From DTDR01 sp964505415 (GTDB taxonomy: Bacteria; Hydrothermota; Tepidihabitantia; Tepidihabitantales; DTDR01): a DNA stretch of 49,330 nucleotides. Positions within the stretch are counted from its first letter, which is position 1; each line of letters starts with the position of its first letter. The notes beneath the pieces were generated by a model. It was not told the DNA's origin. It made no database searches and worked only from the letters and a program-made list of their open reading frames with translations. The position numbers and the translations under genes were made by a program. The DNA is taken from positions 1 to 49,330 of the forward strand of contig CAZDHW010000014.1 of NCBI GenBank assembly GCA_964505415.1, read 5' to 3'. Below are positions 25,942 through 33,560 of this stretch, one piece after another.

Positions 25942-26015
25942 TGCGCCCGAGAGGACTCGAACCTCCAGCCTACGGATTCGTAGTCCGTCGCTCTTTCCTA
26001 TTGAGCTACGGGCGC
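25942..26015 (-). tRNA. tRNA-Arg (ACG)
   Basis: 74 nucleotides. Acceptor GCGCCCG pairs with CGGGCGC, discriminator A; anticodon stem ACGGA/TCCGT encloses CTACGAA, giving anticodon ACG. A34 of this tRNA is the known target of TadA, encoded next. CCA is not encoded. It is the head of the long minus-strand unit. Confidence 0.96.
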
Positions 26016-26031
26016 TAATTTTTCCAAATAT

Positions 26032-26060
26032 ATTTTAACAAATAAAATATAAATTTTCAA
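26032..26060 (-). promoter_or_regulatory. promoter of the tRNA-Arg-tadA-tRNA-Ser unit
   Basis: Minus-strand TTGAAA at 26060-26055, a 17-base spacer and TAAAAT at 26037-26032. Transcription should begin near 26025, about ten bases before the tRNA. No other clear promoter separates it from the genes down to 15692. Confidence 0.6.
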
Positions 26061-26099
26061 GTTGTTAGATAACTTTTTAATGAATTTGTCTAATATCAA

Positions 26100-26128
26100 T
26101 TGAATTTTTGTTAATTTTAATTTATAAT
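26100..26128 (+). promoter_or_regulatory. promoter of the TPR-purN-lnt operon (leaderless type)
   Basis: TTGAAT at 26100-26105, a 17-base spacer and TATAAT at 26123-26128. The ATG at 26135 is 6 bases beyond the -10 box, so transcription should start on the start codon itself. Confidence 0.75.
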
Positions 26129-26134
26129 TTATAT

Positions 26135-27640
26135 ATGTCAGATTTTATTTTAATTTTGGAAAAAGAATTAGAAAAAAGAAAAAAAGAAGCTAATGATTTA
26201 TTAACCAAAGAAAAAGAGGGATTAATTTTGTTAAATGAAAATGAGAAAGAAAATTTAAAAAAAATAGCAACTGGTGAAAAATTTTTTGGAGAAAACGAAA
26301 AAGAAAAAATAGAAGAAATTTTAAATTTACCTTCGTTTTCCTATGAAAAATTTTTTTCTGAACCAGAATTTTTTTTAGACAGAATTTCTGCTGTAGAAAA
26401 AGTAATGGGGCAAGCCACAGGTTTTATTTATCCTTTAATTCTTGTTACTGCAAATAATCTCCACAAGGTCTTAGAACTCTCTTCGGAAATTAATAAAATT
26501 TATTTTTTAATAAAAGAAAAATTTGAGCAAGAATTTATTAAAGTTAATAGCGATAAAAAATACCGGCTGAATTTTCTTACAGGATTAAGGGACATTCTCC
26601 TAAGTTTGCGACCAAAGATAACCGAGAAATTTTTTGATTTTGAAGAAGCACTAATTGCCTATCAAAAGAAAAAAGAGATTGATTTTTTTTCACTTTTGAT
26701 TATTGAAACTTTTATTTTAAAAAAATTTAATTTTCTTCTAAAATTTTTAAAAAGGGAAAAAGACATTTTTTTAGAAATAGAAGTTAATAAAAAATCTCTT
26801 TATTGGGAAATTGCTTATCCTTCGGCACTTTCGTATGTGCCGATTGATTTTGGTTTGGCTATCTCTTTTTTTGAATTTTTTAGTTGGTATGTGAATTATT
26901 ATTCAAGTAAAATAAAAGATTTAAATTTAGCAATAAGAAATTTTGAATTTCTGAAAAAAATTTTTGAATATTTTAAGATGTTTAAAGTTAATGATTATTT
27001 TTTAACTTTAAAAAACCTTTCTTTATTGTATTTAATAAAAGAAGATTTGATTAATGCCAAAAAAAATGCCGAAATTATGTGTAAAATTAACCCCGCTTCC
27101 TACGAAGGTTATCTCTTATTAGGCAACATTCTGGCTAAAAAAGAAGAATACGAAGAGGCTTTAAAAATTTACGAAAAAATCGTTAATCTTGATTTAGAAG
27201 AAAAAGAAAAACAGCTTGTTTTTTCTCAGGTTTATTGTAATCAAGGTTATATCTATTTGAATTTAAATAAATTAAAAGAAGCAATTGAAGGTTTTCAAAA
27301 GGCATTAGAATTGAATCCCCATTATTTTGAGGCTTATTTTAATTTGGGTAATGCCTATTTTCAAAGTAAAAAATTTGATTTAGCCGAGAAGAGTTATCAG
27401 AAAGCATTAAAGCTAAACAAAAAATTTCCTTTGCTTTATTTTCAATTAGGAAGATTGTATACCGAATGGAACAAAAAAGAAAAAGCAATAGAAAATTATA
27501 AGAAATTAATCGCTTTACAGCCAGATAATTATATTGCCTTATATAATTTAGGATTATTATATCGTGATCTAGGAAAGAAAAAAGAAGCAGCGGAATATTT
27601 GGAAAAGGCGATTAGATTAAATCCAAATTTAGGAAAATGA
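26135..27640 (+). CDS. tetratricopeptide-repeat protein
   Basis: About 501 residues. An ATG at 26108 is in frame, but it lies inside the promoter, so 26135 (MSDFILILEKELEKRK) is preferred. The first 300 residues are helical, charged and not recognised. From about residue 320 there are at least five TPR units, for example YEEALKIYEKIVNLD, LKEAIEGFQKALELNPHYFEAYFNLGNAY (in part), KKFDLAEKSYQKALKLN and KKKEAAEYLEKAIRLNPN. TPRs mediate protein-protein contact; the partner is unknown. No signal peptide, so cytosolic. It overlaps the acetyltransferase gene by ATGA. Confidence 0.8.
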   Translation: MSDFILILEKELEKRKKEANDLLTKEKEGLILLNENEKENLKKIATGEKFFGENEKEKIEEILNLPSFSYEKFFSEPEFFLDRISAVEKVMGQATGFIYPLILVTANNLHKVLELSSEINKIYFLIKEKFEQEFIKVNSDKKYRLNFLTGLRDILLSLRPKITEKFFDFEEALIAYQKKKEIDFFSLLIIETFILKKFNFLLKFLKREKDIFLEIEVNKKSLYWEIAYPSALSYVPIDFGLAISFFEFFSWYVNYYSSKIKDLNLAIRNFEFLKKIFEYFKMFKVNDYFLTLKNLSLLYLIKEDLINAKKNAEIMCKINPASYEGYLLLGNILAKKEEYEEALKIYEKIVNLDLEEKEKQLVFSQVYCNQGYIYLNLNKLKEAIEGFQKALELNPHYFEAYFNLGNAYFQSKKFDLAEKSYQKALKLNKKFPLLYFQLGRLYTEWNKKEKAIENYKKLIALQPDNYIALYNLGLLYRDLGKKKEAAEYLEKAIRLNPNLGK

Positions 27641-28263
27641 ACAAACGAGAGTTGAAGGTTTTGGAATTAAAAAAAGGCCTTAAGATTTCTTTATATGACG
27701 ATAATAAACTGCTTGGCGAAGGTTTTGGAGAAGTGGAAGGTAGTTTGGGAATACTTTATGATGTTTATGTTTTTAAAGAATACCAAAAGAAAGGTTACGG
27801 GAAAATTATTGTTAAGGAAGTTTTTAAGGAGTTAATAAAAAGATTTAAAGTAAAAGATTTTCTTATTCGGATGGTAATGAAGGGCGGTCAGAAAGGCAAT
27901 CTTTTGGAAAATGTTGGTATGGGAATAATTGCTTATAAAATGGGCTTTTTACCCCAAATTAATCCTTACGAACTTTTTTCTCAAGAAAATATTAAAAATA
28001 TTGAAATTATTCCCCAAAAGGAGAGTTATCCAGCGGGTTATCAAATTTCTTTACAAAAAGCGCCTTATCTTCTAACTGCGGTTATCCTTGATCCTTTATC
28101 GCAACGGCCTCAATCACAAACTTTCTATTACCGGTTCGTTTCTTACAAAAATTTTATTCAGTGGTTTTTAGAAAATCAAATTATTTTAGGAAATGTGGAC
28201 TATTATTTGAAAGAAGAAAACAAGGAAAAATTTTATAAATACTTGGAGGTGAATAATGTATAA
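27637..28263 (+). CDS. GNAT-family acetyltransferase-like protein
   Basis: 208 residues. The N-terminal half carries a GNAT fold signature: GILYDVYVFKEYQKKGYGKIIVKEVF, with the acetyl-CoA loop YQKKGYGK (Q-x-x-G-x-G type) near residue 48. The second half (residues 105-208) has no recognised domain and may bind the substrate. Substrate unknown; N-acetylation of a small molecule or protein is the family's usual activity. It starts on the stop of the TPR gene and overlaps the next gene by 8 bases. Confidence 0.65.
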   Translation: MNKRELKVLELKKGLKISLYDDNKLLGEGFGEVEGSLGILYDVYVFKEYQKKGYGKIIVKEVFKELIKRFKVKDFLIRMVMKGGQKGNLLENVGMGIIAYKMGFLPQINPYELFSQENIKNIEIIPQKESYPAGYQISLQKAPYLLTAVILDPLSQRPQSQTFYYRFVSYKNFIQWFLENQIILGNVDYYLKEENKEKFYKYLEVNNV

Positions 28264-28894
28264 AAGAGAAGAGGAGCGATTTTTAATTATTTCTTCTGAA
28301 TATTTAAGCGAAAAAATTGGCTGTGGAGCAATTTTGAAAAGTATCCCGGTTTTTAATGAAATTGTGGGTTTATTGCAGGCATTTAAAAATTATGGCATTG
28401 ATGAAGTTCGGGCAGATAAACAAGCTCAAAAGATTCTTCAGAAAGAAGAAGTGGTGGCGCCTTTTTGTTCTAACGCTTTGATTAATAAAATACCTTTAAA
28501 ACCAAATTTTAAAATATCCTTCTTAAAAGAAGATATTTTTTTGATTGTCGATGAATATAAAAAAGTGGCTTATTTTATTTCGGAACCAGCAAACAAATTG
28601 GTTTTTGTTCTCTATTATCGAGATTCAATTCCTAACCTAGCAAAAAAATTAGGGATAGTGGTTAGAGGAGCTTTAACAAAATTAAATCCTACGGGTTATA
28701 AAAATCTTTATGAACTTTTAAATTCAGAAATTGTTCCAATTTTAAAAGAAAAAGATATTAAAAATATTGAAATTGTTGGCTTTGGTTCTAAAATAACTTT
28801 TATTAACCATTCTTTAAGAATAGAAGTGGGTTTTATCAATTTTGTTGATAATAAAAAATTATTAGAAGAAGTTAAAAAAGTTTTTGGGCAATGA
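28256..28894 (+). CDS. conserved-looking protein of unknown function
   Basis: 212 residues, soluble, no signal peptide or membrane segment. I do not recognise it. It looks globular alpha/beta, with strands such as DIFLIVDEYKKVAYFI and KLVFVLYYRD, and a lysine-rich C-terminus. A clear GGAGGTG precedes the ATG. It lies between the GNAT gene and purN with 4-8 base overlaps on both sides, so it belongs to the same operon, but that does not reveal a role. Confidence 0.6.
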   Translation: MYKREEERFLIISSEYLSEKIGCGAILKSIPVFNEIVGLLQAFKNYGIDEVRADKQAQKILQKEEVVAPFCSNALINKIPLKPNFKISFLKEDIFLIVDEYKKVAYFISEPANKLVFVLYYRDSIPNLAKKLGIVVRGALTKLNPTGYKNLYELLNSEIVPILKEKDIKNIEIVGFGSKITFINHSLRIEVGFINFVDNKKLLEEVKKVFGQ

Positions 28895-29505
28895 TTAAAA
28901 TTGCTGTCTTAGTATCGGGTCGAGGTACGAATTTACAGGCGATTATTGATGCTTGTGAAAATGGGTATATTCCCGGAAAAGTAGTATGCGTGATTAGTAA
29001 TATTGAAAATGCCTATGCCTTAGAAAGGGCAAAAAGACATAATATTCCTAATTTTGCAATTTCTCATAAGAATTATAAAAATCGAGAAGATTTTGAAAAA
29101 GAGCTAATAAAGAAACTTGAAGAATATCAACCAGATTTGATTTGTTTAGCGGGATTTATGAGAATTTTGAGTCCTTATTTTGTCAATTGTTATAAATATA
29201 AAATTATGAATATCCATCCAGCCCTATTGCCGGCTTTTAAAGGTCTATACGGAGAAAAGGTTCATCAGGCAGTAATTGAAAGTGGGGTAAAATTTTCTGG
29301 TTGTACTGTTCATTTTGTTACTGAAGAAGTTGATAGTGGTCCAATTATTATTCAGCGAATTGTTCCGGTGGAAGATGATGATACTCCGGAGACATTAGCA
29401 GAAAGGGTTTTAAAAGAAGAACATATTGCCTATCCAATGGCAATTAGGCTTTTTGCCGAAGGTAGATTAAAAATTGAAGGAAAAAGGGTCAAAATCTTAT
29501 TTTAA
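28891..29505 (+). CDS. purN: phosphoribosylglycinamide formyltransferase
   Basis: 204 residues, standard PurN. VLVSGRGTNLQAII opens the protein (phosphate loop); the catalytic Asn and His are in KIMNIHPALLPAF near residue 108 and the Asp in TEEVDSGPIIIQ near 145. LICLAGFMRILSPYFV is also typical. It transfers a formyl group from 10-formyl-tetrahydrofolate to GAR in purine synthesis. No other purine genes are in the window. Start overlaps the preceding gene by ATGA. Confidence 0.95.
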   Translation: MIKIAVLVSGRGTNLQAIIDACENGYIPGKVVCVISNIENAYALERAKRHNIPNFAISHKNYKNREDFEKELIKKLEEYQPDLICLAGFMRILSPYFVNCYKYKIMNIHPALLPAFKGLYGEKVHQAVIESGVKFSGCTVHFVTEEVDSGPIIIQRIVPVEDDDTPETLAERVLKEEHIAYPMAIRLFAEGRLKIEGKRVKILF

Positions 29506-30979
29506 TATCCTTTTTTTTCTTTCGCCATTAATCTTAAATTTGGGTTACGCACCAATTAGTATATCTTTTGTTGCTTATTTTTCTTTTATCCCCTTTTTTT
29601 ATTATTTAGAAAAATTAAATTCTAAAAAGGCATTTCTTTATGGTTTTTTCTACGGGCTTATTTTTTGGATAGCTCATCTTTGGTGGCTTTATTTTTTAAA
29701 ACCCCAAATTACTCAAACGACAAAGCTCCTTTTATATTTAGGTATAATTGTTCTTTTTTTCTATTTAGCTCTTTATTTTGCTTTGTTCGCTTATTTAACT
29801 AAAATCACTTCTTTATTTTTTGCTCCGATTATTTTACCAATTTTAGAATTTATTAGAACAAAATCGGAAATCGGTTTTCCTTGGGGACTAATTGGTTATA
29901 CCCAAACCAAAAATCTCATCTTTTTAAATTGGGCTTCAATTTTTGGAATTTACGGAGTTTCGGCGTTGGTTATTTTGCTCAATCTTTTGATTTACAAAAT
30001 TATTTTTCACTCTGATAAAAAACGATTCTTAATTTTATTAATAATTTTAATTTCTTCTTCAATTGGTTATTATTCAATAAGAGTAAAAACATTACCTGAT
30101 TTTTTTAAAGTTGCTTTACTTCAACCGAATGTTTCACCGGAAGAGAAAGGTACAAAAGAAGAACAGATAAGATTATTAAACCAACTTGTTAGAATGACTA
30201 AGATTGCTGCCGAAAGAAAACCTCATTTAATAATCTATCCGGAAACTGCTTCGCTTATTGATATAACTTTTGATTCTCCTTACAAAGAATTTTTAAAAGC
30301 CGTTAGTGATACTTATGGTTGTTATCTTTTAATTGGCACACCCCGTTATGAAAAAGATGAAAAAGGTTTTCGCTATTACAATGCCTGTGTTTTATTTGCT
30401 CCTCAGAAAGGAATAGTTAGTGAATATCGAAAGATTCATTTAGTGCCTTTTTCCGAAAGAATTCCATATTACGAAAAGATAAAAATATTTAAATTGATTG
30501 AAACTGAAGATATGGGCAATTATTCTCCAGGAGAAGAATATACTGTATTTAAAACTGATCAAACCTCCTTTTCTTGTGTTATTTGTTTTGAATCAATTTT
30601 TCCTGATTTGATAAGGGAGTTTGTAAAAAGAGGAGCTGAAGTAATAGTAAATATCACTAACGATGGTTGGTTTGGTAAGACTTTTGGACCTTACCAACAT
30701 TATGAGTTAGCAATTGCCCGAGCAGTAGAAAATGGAGTTTCTTTGGTTCGTTGTGCCAATAATGGAATTAGTTTAGTTTGCGACCCTTTCGGTAAAATTT
30801 ATAAAAAATCTAAATTATTTGACGAAGAAATTGTTTTTGCTAATGTAAAGATGCCTTTAAAAAACACTATTTATCGCCAATTTGGCGACTGGTTTATTTT
30901 GTTTTCAGCAATTGCTTTGGTTTTTTATTTTATAATTAAAACTTTCTTAGGTTGCTTATTTTTTTCTAAAAGAAAATAA
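29474..30979 (+). CDS. lnt: apolipoprotein N-acyltransferase
   Basis: 501 residues. About seven membrane helices precede a nitrilase-type domain. The catalytic triad is Glu257 (IYPETAS), Lys320 (EYRKIHLVPFSERIPY) and Cys371 (SCVICFES), followed by NITNDGWFG and a final membrane helix. It adds the third acyl chain to lipoproteins on the outer face of the inner membrane, implying an outer membrane; at least two lipoproteins are encoded in this window. The start is a TTG at 29474 inside the end of purN, with GAAGG ahead of it. Its last 55 bases overlap the convergent M14 gene. Confidence 0.93.
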   Translation: MKEKGSKSYFNILFFLSPLILNLGYAPISISFVAYFSFIPFFYYLEKLNSKKAFLYGFFYGLIFWIAHLWWLYFLKPQITQTTKLLLYLGIIVLFFYLALYFALFAYLTKITSLFFAPIILPILEFIRTKSEIGFPWGLIGYTQTKNLIFLNWASIFGIYGVSALVILLNLLIYKIIFHSDKKRFLILLIILISSSIGYYSIRVKTLPDFFKVALLQPNVSPEEKGTKEEQIRLLNQLVRMTKIAAERKPHLIIYPETASLIDITFDSPYKEFLKAVSDTYGCYLLIGTPRYEKDEKGFRYYNACVLFAPQKGIVSEYRKIHLVPFSERIPYYEKIKIFKLIETEDMGNYSPGEEYTVFKTDQTSFSCVICFESIFPDLIREFVKRGAEVIVNITNDGWFGKTFGPYQHYELAIARAVENGVSLVRCANNGISLVCDPFGKIYKKSKLFDEEIVFANVKMPLKNTIYRQFGDWFILFSAIALVFYFIIKTFLGCLFFSKRK

Positions 30980-32703
30980 ACTCCTTGTTTTAATTTTCCA
31001 TAATATCTTTGGCCGGTTGATAAATAGATTGCTAATTTTGCTTTAGGTTTTTGGAGATGGTTATTATCTTTTTCTTCAACCAATTGTAAAGGCTCAAGGG
31101 AGACCTTAAATCTTAAAATTTGATTGGTTGAATAGTTATCATCTAAATAATTACAATTTAAAACAATAGGAATGCTTTCTCTTGGTGCTTCTTGATTTAC
31201 ATAAACTTTAAAAAAACCTACTTGGGTATCATTTCTTAAAATATTAGGAAAATTAAATATTGAATCAATAATTACCAAATAAGGATTGGCGGTGTTGGCA
31301 TTAATGATAAGATTATAAACTGAATCAATTGGATGGATTGCTCGATTTTTGATTGTTAAATAAATATAAGCCGATTCACCGGGATTTAAAATATTGTTCC
31401 GATTACCATAAAAATCATCTATTCTTACTCTTTTCAATTCTAAAAAGGCACCACCAACTTTTGTTAAATAAATATTCACACCTAAGTTTCTTTCACACTC
31501 TTGTCTAATAAAAGCACTGTCATTCCAACCATACCAAAAATCATTTATGGAAGCTTCAATAGTAAAAGCATAAGTGATAAATTTTCTTATTCCTTCCCAC
31601 AAGGTATCAGCATATTCCCAATCAACTGAAGAGCCATTGGCGGTATATAAAACCTTAGCGATTTGACCTGTTCGCGAAGCAGAATAATTATTATAAAACC
31701 TAAAAGAATCAACAACTTCTCTTAAAGTTCTTACATCTGGCGGTGTAAAAGTATCATATCCCCAAGGATACATATTATATCTACCGTAAGTGTGGTAATC
31801 AATTTGTGCCCGTATTTTTTTAGATAACATAAAATCTCTTACTACTCTTGTTTCTGGCTCCGAAAATCTTTCTGGACCACGGTAAGCTTCACTAGAAGGG
31901 TTGGAAGAAGAGCCGATGTTGTCATAAGCCCATTTGTAACCATAATTTCTATTTAAATCAACTCCAATATAAGGTGATTGAATAATTCTCCTATTTTTTC
32001 GCCAATTAGCAGTGGCGCCACCTGAATCTGAATTGTAAACATAACCATCAGGATTCATAACCGGTACAAAATAAATCTCCCGATTGTTAATAAGCCAAGT
32101 GATTAAATTTTCTGAATTAGTAGGCTCATAATTAGTTAACAAATAAGTCATAAAATAAATAAGGATTGATACTCCCATTGGTTCCCGAGCATGGGTAGCA
32201 GCATTAAAGAAAACAATCGGTTCATTTTCATTAGAATCAGGATAATCAGAAATTTTTACACACCATAAAGGACGATTTTGATGGCTTCTGCCGATATCAT
32301 AAATCCTAACTAAATCAGGAAAATTATTGGCTAATCTTTGAATAGTGTCAACCATTTCCCAATAAGTAAAGAAAAATCCAAAATCTCTTAAAAGTTCTAA
32401 GTTATTTGGGTCGATGCCGGTCATTTTTTTAAATTTTTCTTTTATATCATAATAGGTAATTTCTATCTTAAAGCCTTTTTCTCTTATCTTTTTAGTCTGG
32501 TCTTCATTAGTAATAATCACAATAAAATATTCTTTTTCGGCTTCGCCAGCAGTCGCGATGTCTAATTCGGAAAACAAATCACCCATTTTAGAAAAAAGTT
32601 CATCAATATCTTTAAAATAGACTTTGGTTTCCATTTTTATTTCTTGAGCATTAAGGGCAATAAAAACAAAAAAGAAGAATATAGTTACAACACCATACTT
32701 CAT
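30925..32703 (-). CDS. secreted M14 zinc carboxypeptidase with minimal sorting tail
   Basis: 592 residues with a signal peptide (MKYGVVTIFFFFVFIALNAQ). The M14 domain (about 105-420) shows zinc ligands His171 and Glu174 (ATHAREPMG), His304 (DYHTYGRY) and catalytic Glu383 (TIEASIND); substrate-binding residues are in GVDLNRNYGYKW. A beta-sandwich follows (residues 420-545). Only a stub of a sorting domain ends the protein: GKLKQGVYFLLEK and a basic VLIIK. It should remove C-terminal amino acids from peptides outside the cell. GGAGGAAAA precedes the ATG. The C-terminal 18 codons lie opposite the end of lnt. Confidence 0.9.
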   Translation of the reverse strand: MKYGVVTIFFFFVFIALNAQEIKMETKVYFKDIDELFSKMGDLFSELDIATAGEAEKEYFIVIITNEDQTKKIREKGFKIEITYYDIKEKFKKMTGIDPNNLELLRDFGFFFTYWEMVDTIQRLANNFPDLVRIYDIGRSHQNRPLWCVKISDYPDSNENEPIVFFNAATHAREPMGVSILIYFMTYLLTNYEPTNSENLITWLINNREIYFVPVMNPDGYVYNSDSGGATANWRKNRRIIQSPYIGVDLNRNYGYKWAYDNIGSSSNPSSEAYRGPERFSEPETRVVRDFMLSKKIRAQIDYHTYGRYNMYPWGYDTFTPPDVRTLREVVDSFRFYNNYSASRTGQIAKVLYTANGSSVDWEYADTLWEGIRKFITYAFTIEASINDFWYGWNDSAFIRQECERNLGVNIYLTKVGGAFLELKRVRIDDFYGNRNNILNPGESAYIYLTIKNRAIHPIDSVYNLIINANTANPYLVIIDSIFNFPNILRNDTQVGFFKVYVNQEAPRESIPIVLNCNYLDDNYSTNQILRFKVSLEPLQLVEEKDNNHLQKPKAKLAIYLSTGQRYYGKLKQGVYFLLEKNKQPKKVLIIK

Positions 32704-32737
32704 TTTTCCTCCTTATTAAAAAACATTATTTAAATAA

Positions 32738-32766
32738 ATTATACCTTAATTTTTCTTATGATTCAA
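32738..32766 (-). promoter_or_regulatory. promoter of the M14 carboxypeptidase gene
   Basis: Minus-strand TTGAAT at 32766-32761, a 17-base spacer and GGTATAAT with TATAAT at 32743-32738. The predicted start near 32731 gives a leader of about 28 bases containing GGAGG. Confidence 0.75.
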
Positions 32767-32782
32767 GATAATTTTTTGAAAC

Positions 32783-32811
32783 TTGACTTAAAAAAGGTTT
32801 TTCTTTATATT
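32783..32811 (+). promoter_or_regulatory. promoter of the five-tRNA cluster
   Basis: TTGACT at 32783-32788, a 17-base spacer and TATATT at 32806-32811. Transcription should begin near 32818, only about five bases before tRNA-Pro. Confidence 0.65.
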
Positions 32812-32822
32812 TATATAAATAT

Positions 32823-32897
32823 CGGGGAGTAGCGCAGCCTGGCAAGCGCACCTCGCTTGGGACGAGGGGGTCGCTGGTTCAAATCCAGTCTCCCCGA
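32823..32897 (+). tRNA. tRNA-Pro (TGG)
   Basis: 75 nucleotides. Acceptor CGGGGAG pairs with CTCCCCG, discriminator A; anticodon stem CCTCG/CGAGG encloses CTTGGGA, giving TGG. First of five tRNAs in a row. Confidence 0.95.
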
Positions 32898-32902
32898 TAA
32901 TA

Positions 32903-32976
<74 letters not shown>

Positions 32977-32987
32977 ATTAATTTAAT

Positions 32988-33061
32988 GGTGAGCGTAGCT
33001 CAATTGGTAGAGCAGTGGACTGTGGCTCCACGGGTTGCGGGTTCGACTCCCGTCGCTCACC
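32988..33061 (+). tRNA. tRNA-His (GTG)
   Basis: Includes the G at position -1 (32988), opposite C73 (33061), the usual bacterial tRNA-His identity pair. Acceptor GTGAGCG pairs with CGCTCAC; loop CTGTGGC gives anticodon GTG. Confidence 0.95.
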
Positions 33062-33066
33062 TTTTT

Positions 33067-33140
33067 GCGCCCGTAGCTCAATTGGAGAGAGCGCCGGGCT
33101 TCGAACCCGTAGGTTGCGCGTTCGAGTCGCGCCGGGCGCA
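33067..33140 (+). tRNA. tRNA-Arg (TCG)
   Basis: 74 nucleotides. Acceptor GCGCCCG pairs with CGGGCGC; loop CTTCGAA gives TCG for CGA codons. The outermost pair of the anticodon stem is a C/T mismatch. Third arginine tRNA in the window. Confidence 0.92.
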
Positions 33141-33150
33141 TCTAAATTTT

Positions 33151-33223
33151 GCCCCGCTAGCTCAATTGGTAGAGCATCGGATTCTTAATCCGAGGGCTGC
33201 AGGTTCGACTCCTGCGCGGGGTA
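33151..33223 (+). tRNA. tRNA-Lys (CTT)
   Basis: 73 nucleotides. Acceptor GCCCCGC pairs with GCGGGGT (a G-T pair at the end); anticodon stem TCGGA/TCCGA encloses TTCTTAA, giving CTT. Last of the cluster; a GGAGG for the next protein gene follows. Confidence 0.94.
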
Positions 33224-33245
33224 TATACCCATAACGGAGGAACTT

Positions 33246-33530
33246 ATGGAAAATGAAAGGAATCAAATTGATTTTGAAAAGTTAAATTTTTTTATTGATT
33301 TTTTTACTCTTTTAGGAATTGTTTACGGAGCAATTCTTTCTTTTTTTATACCTGTTGTCGGAATTATCTTAGGGATTGTTTTTCTTTCCGCCAGTAAAGA
33401 AATAAAAATTAAAAAAATCGGTAGACTTTATCTTGTTTTAGGTATTATTGGAATTATTTTGGGAATTATTTTTATGGGCATTTTTATTACCTTTCGCTCT
33501 TTATCTTTCTTAAGGGAATTTGGTTATTAA
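33246..33530 (+). CDS. small membrane protein of unknown function
   Basis: 94 residues with three hydrophobic segments (residues about 14-36, 38-48 and 60-85) and a short charged linker (KEIKIKKIG). The Ile/Gly-rich spans resemble small DUF4190-type membrane proteins, but I cannot assign a family. GGAGG at 33236-33240 stands at good distance from the ATG. It lies 22 bases after tRNA-Lys and 30 before the subtilase gene, with no promoter between, so it is probably read from the tRNA promoter. Confidence 0.6.
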   Translation: MENERNQIDFEKLNFFIDFFTLLGIVYGAILSFFIPVVGIILGIVFLSASKEIKIKKIGRLYLVLGIIGIILGIIFMGIFITFRSLSFLREFGY

Positions 33531-33560
33531 TAAACTTAAAAAAAATAAAAAGGAGAAAAG

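Noticed and set aside
26108..26134. ATG-like earlier start of the TPR protein at 26108
   Set aside because: This segment is the spacer and -10 box of the promoter; the start at 26135 fits the leaderless pattern.
32986..33234. An 82-codon open frame (AQLVEQ..., AQLERAPG..., AQLVEHR...) across the tRNA cluster
   Set aside because: It is the well-known false protein produced by translating tRNA sequence; tRNA-His, tRNA-Arg and tRNA-Lys fill the whole stretch.
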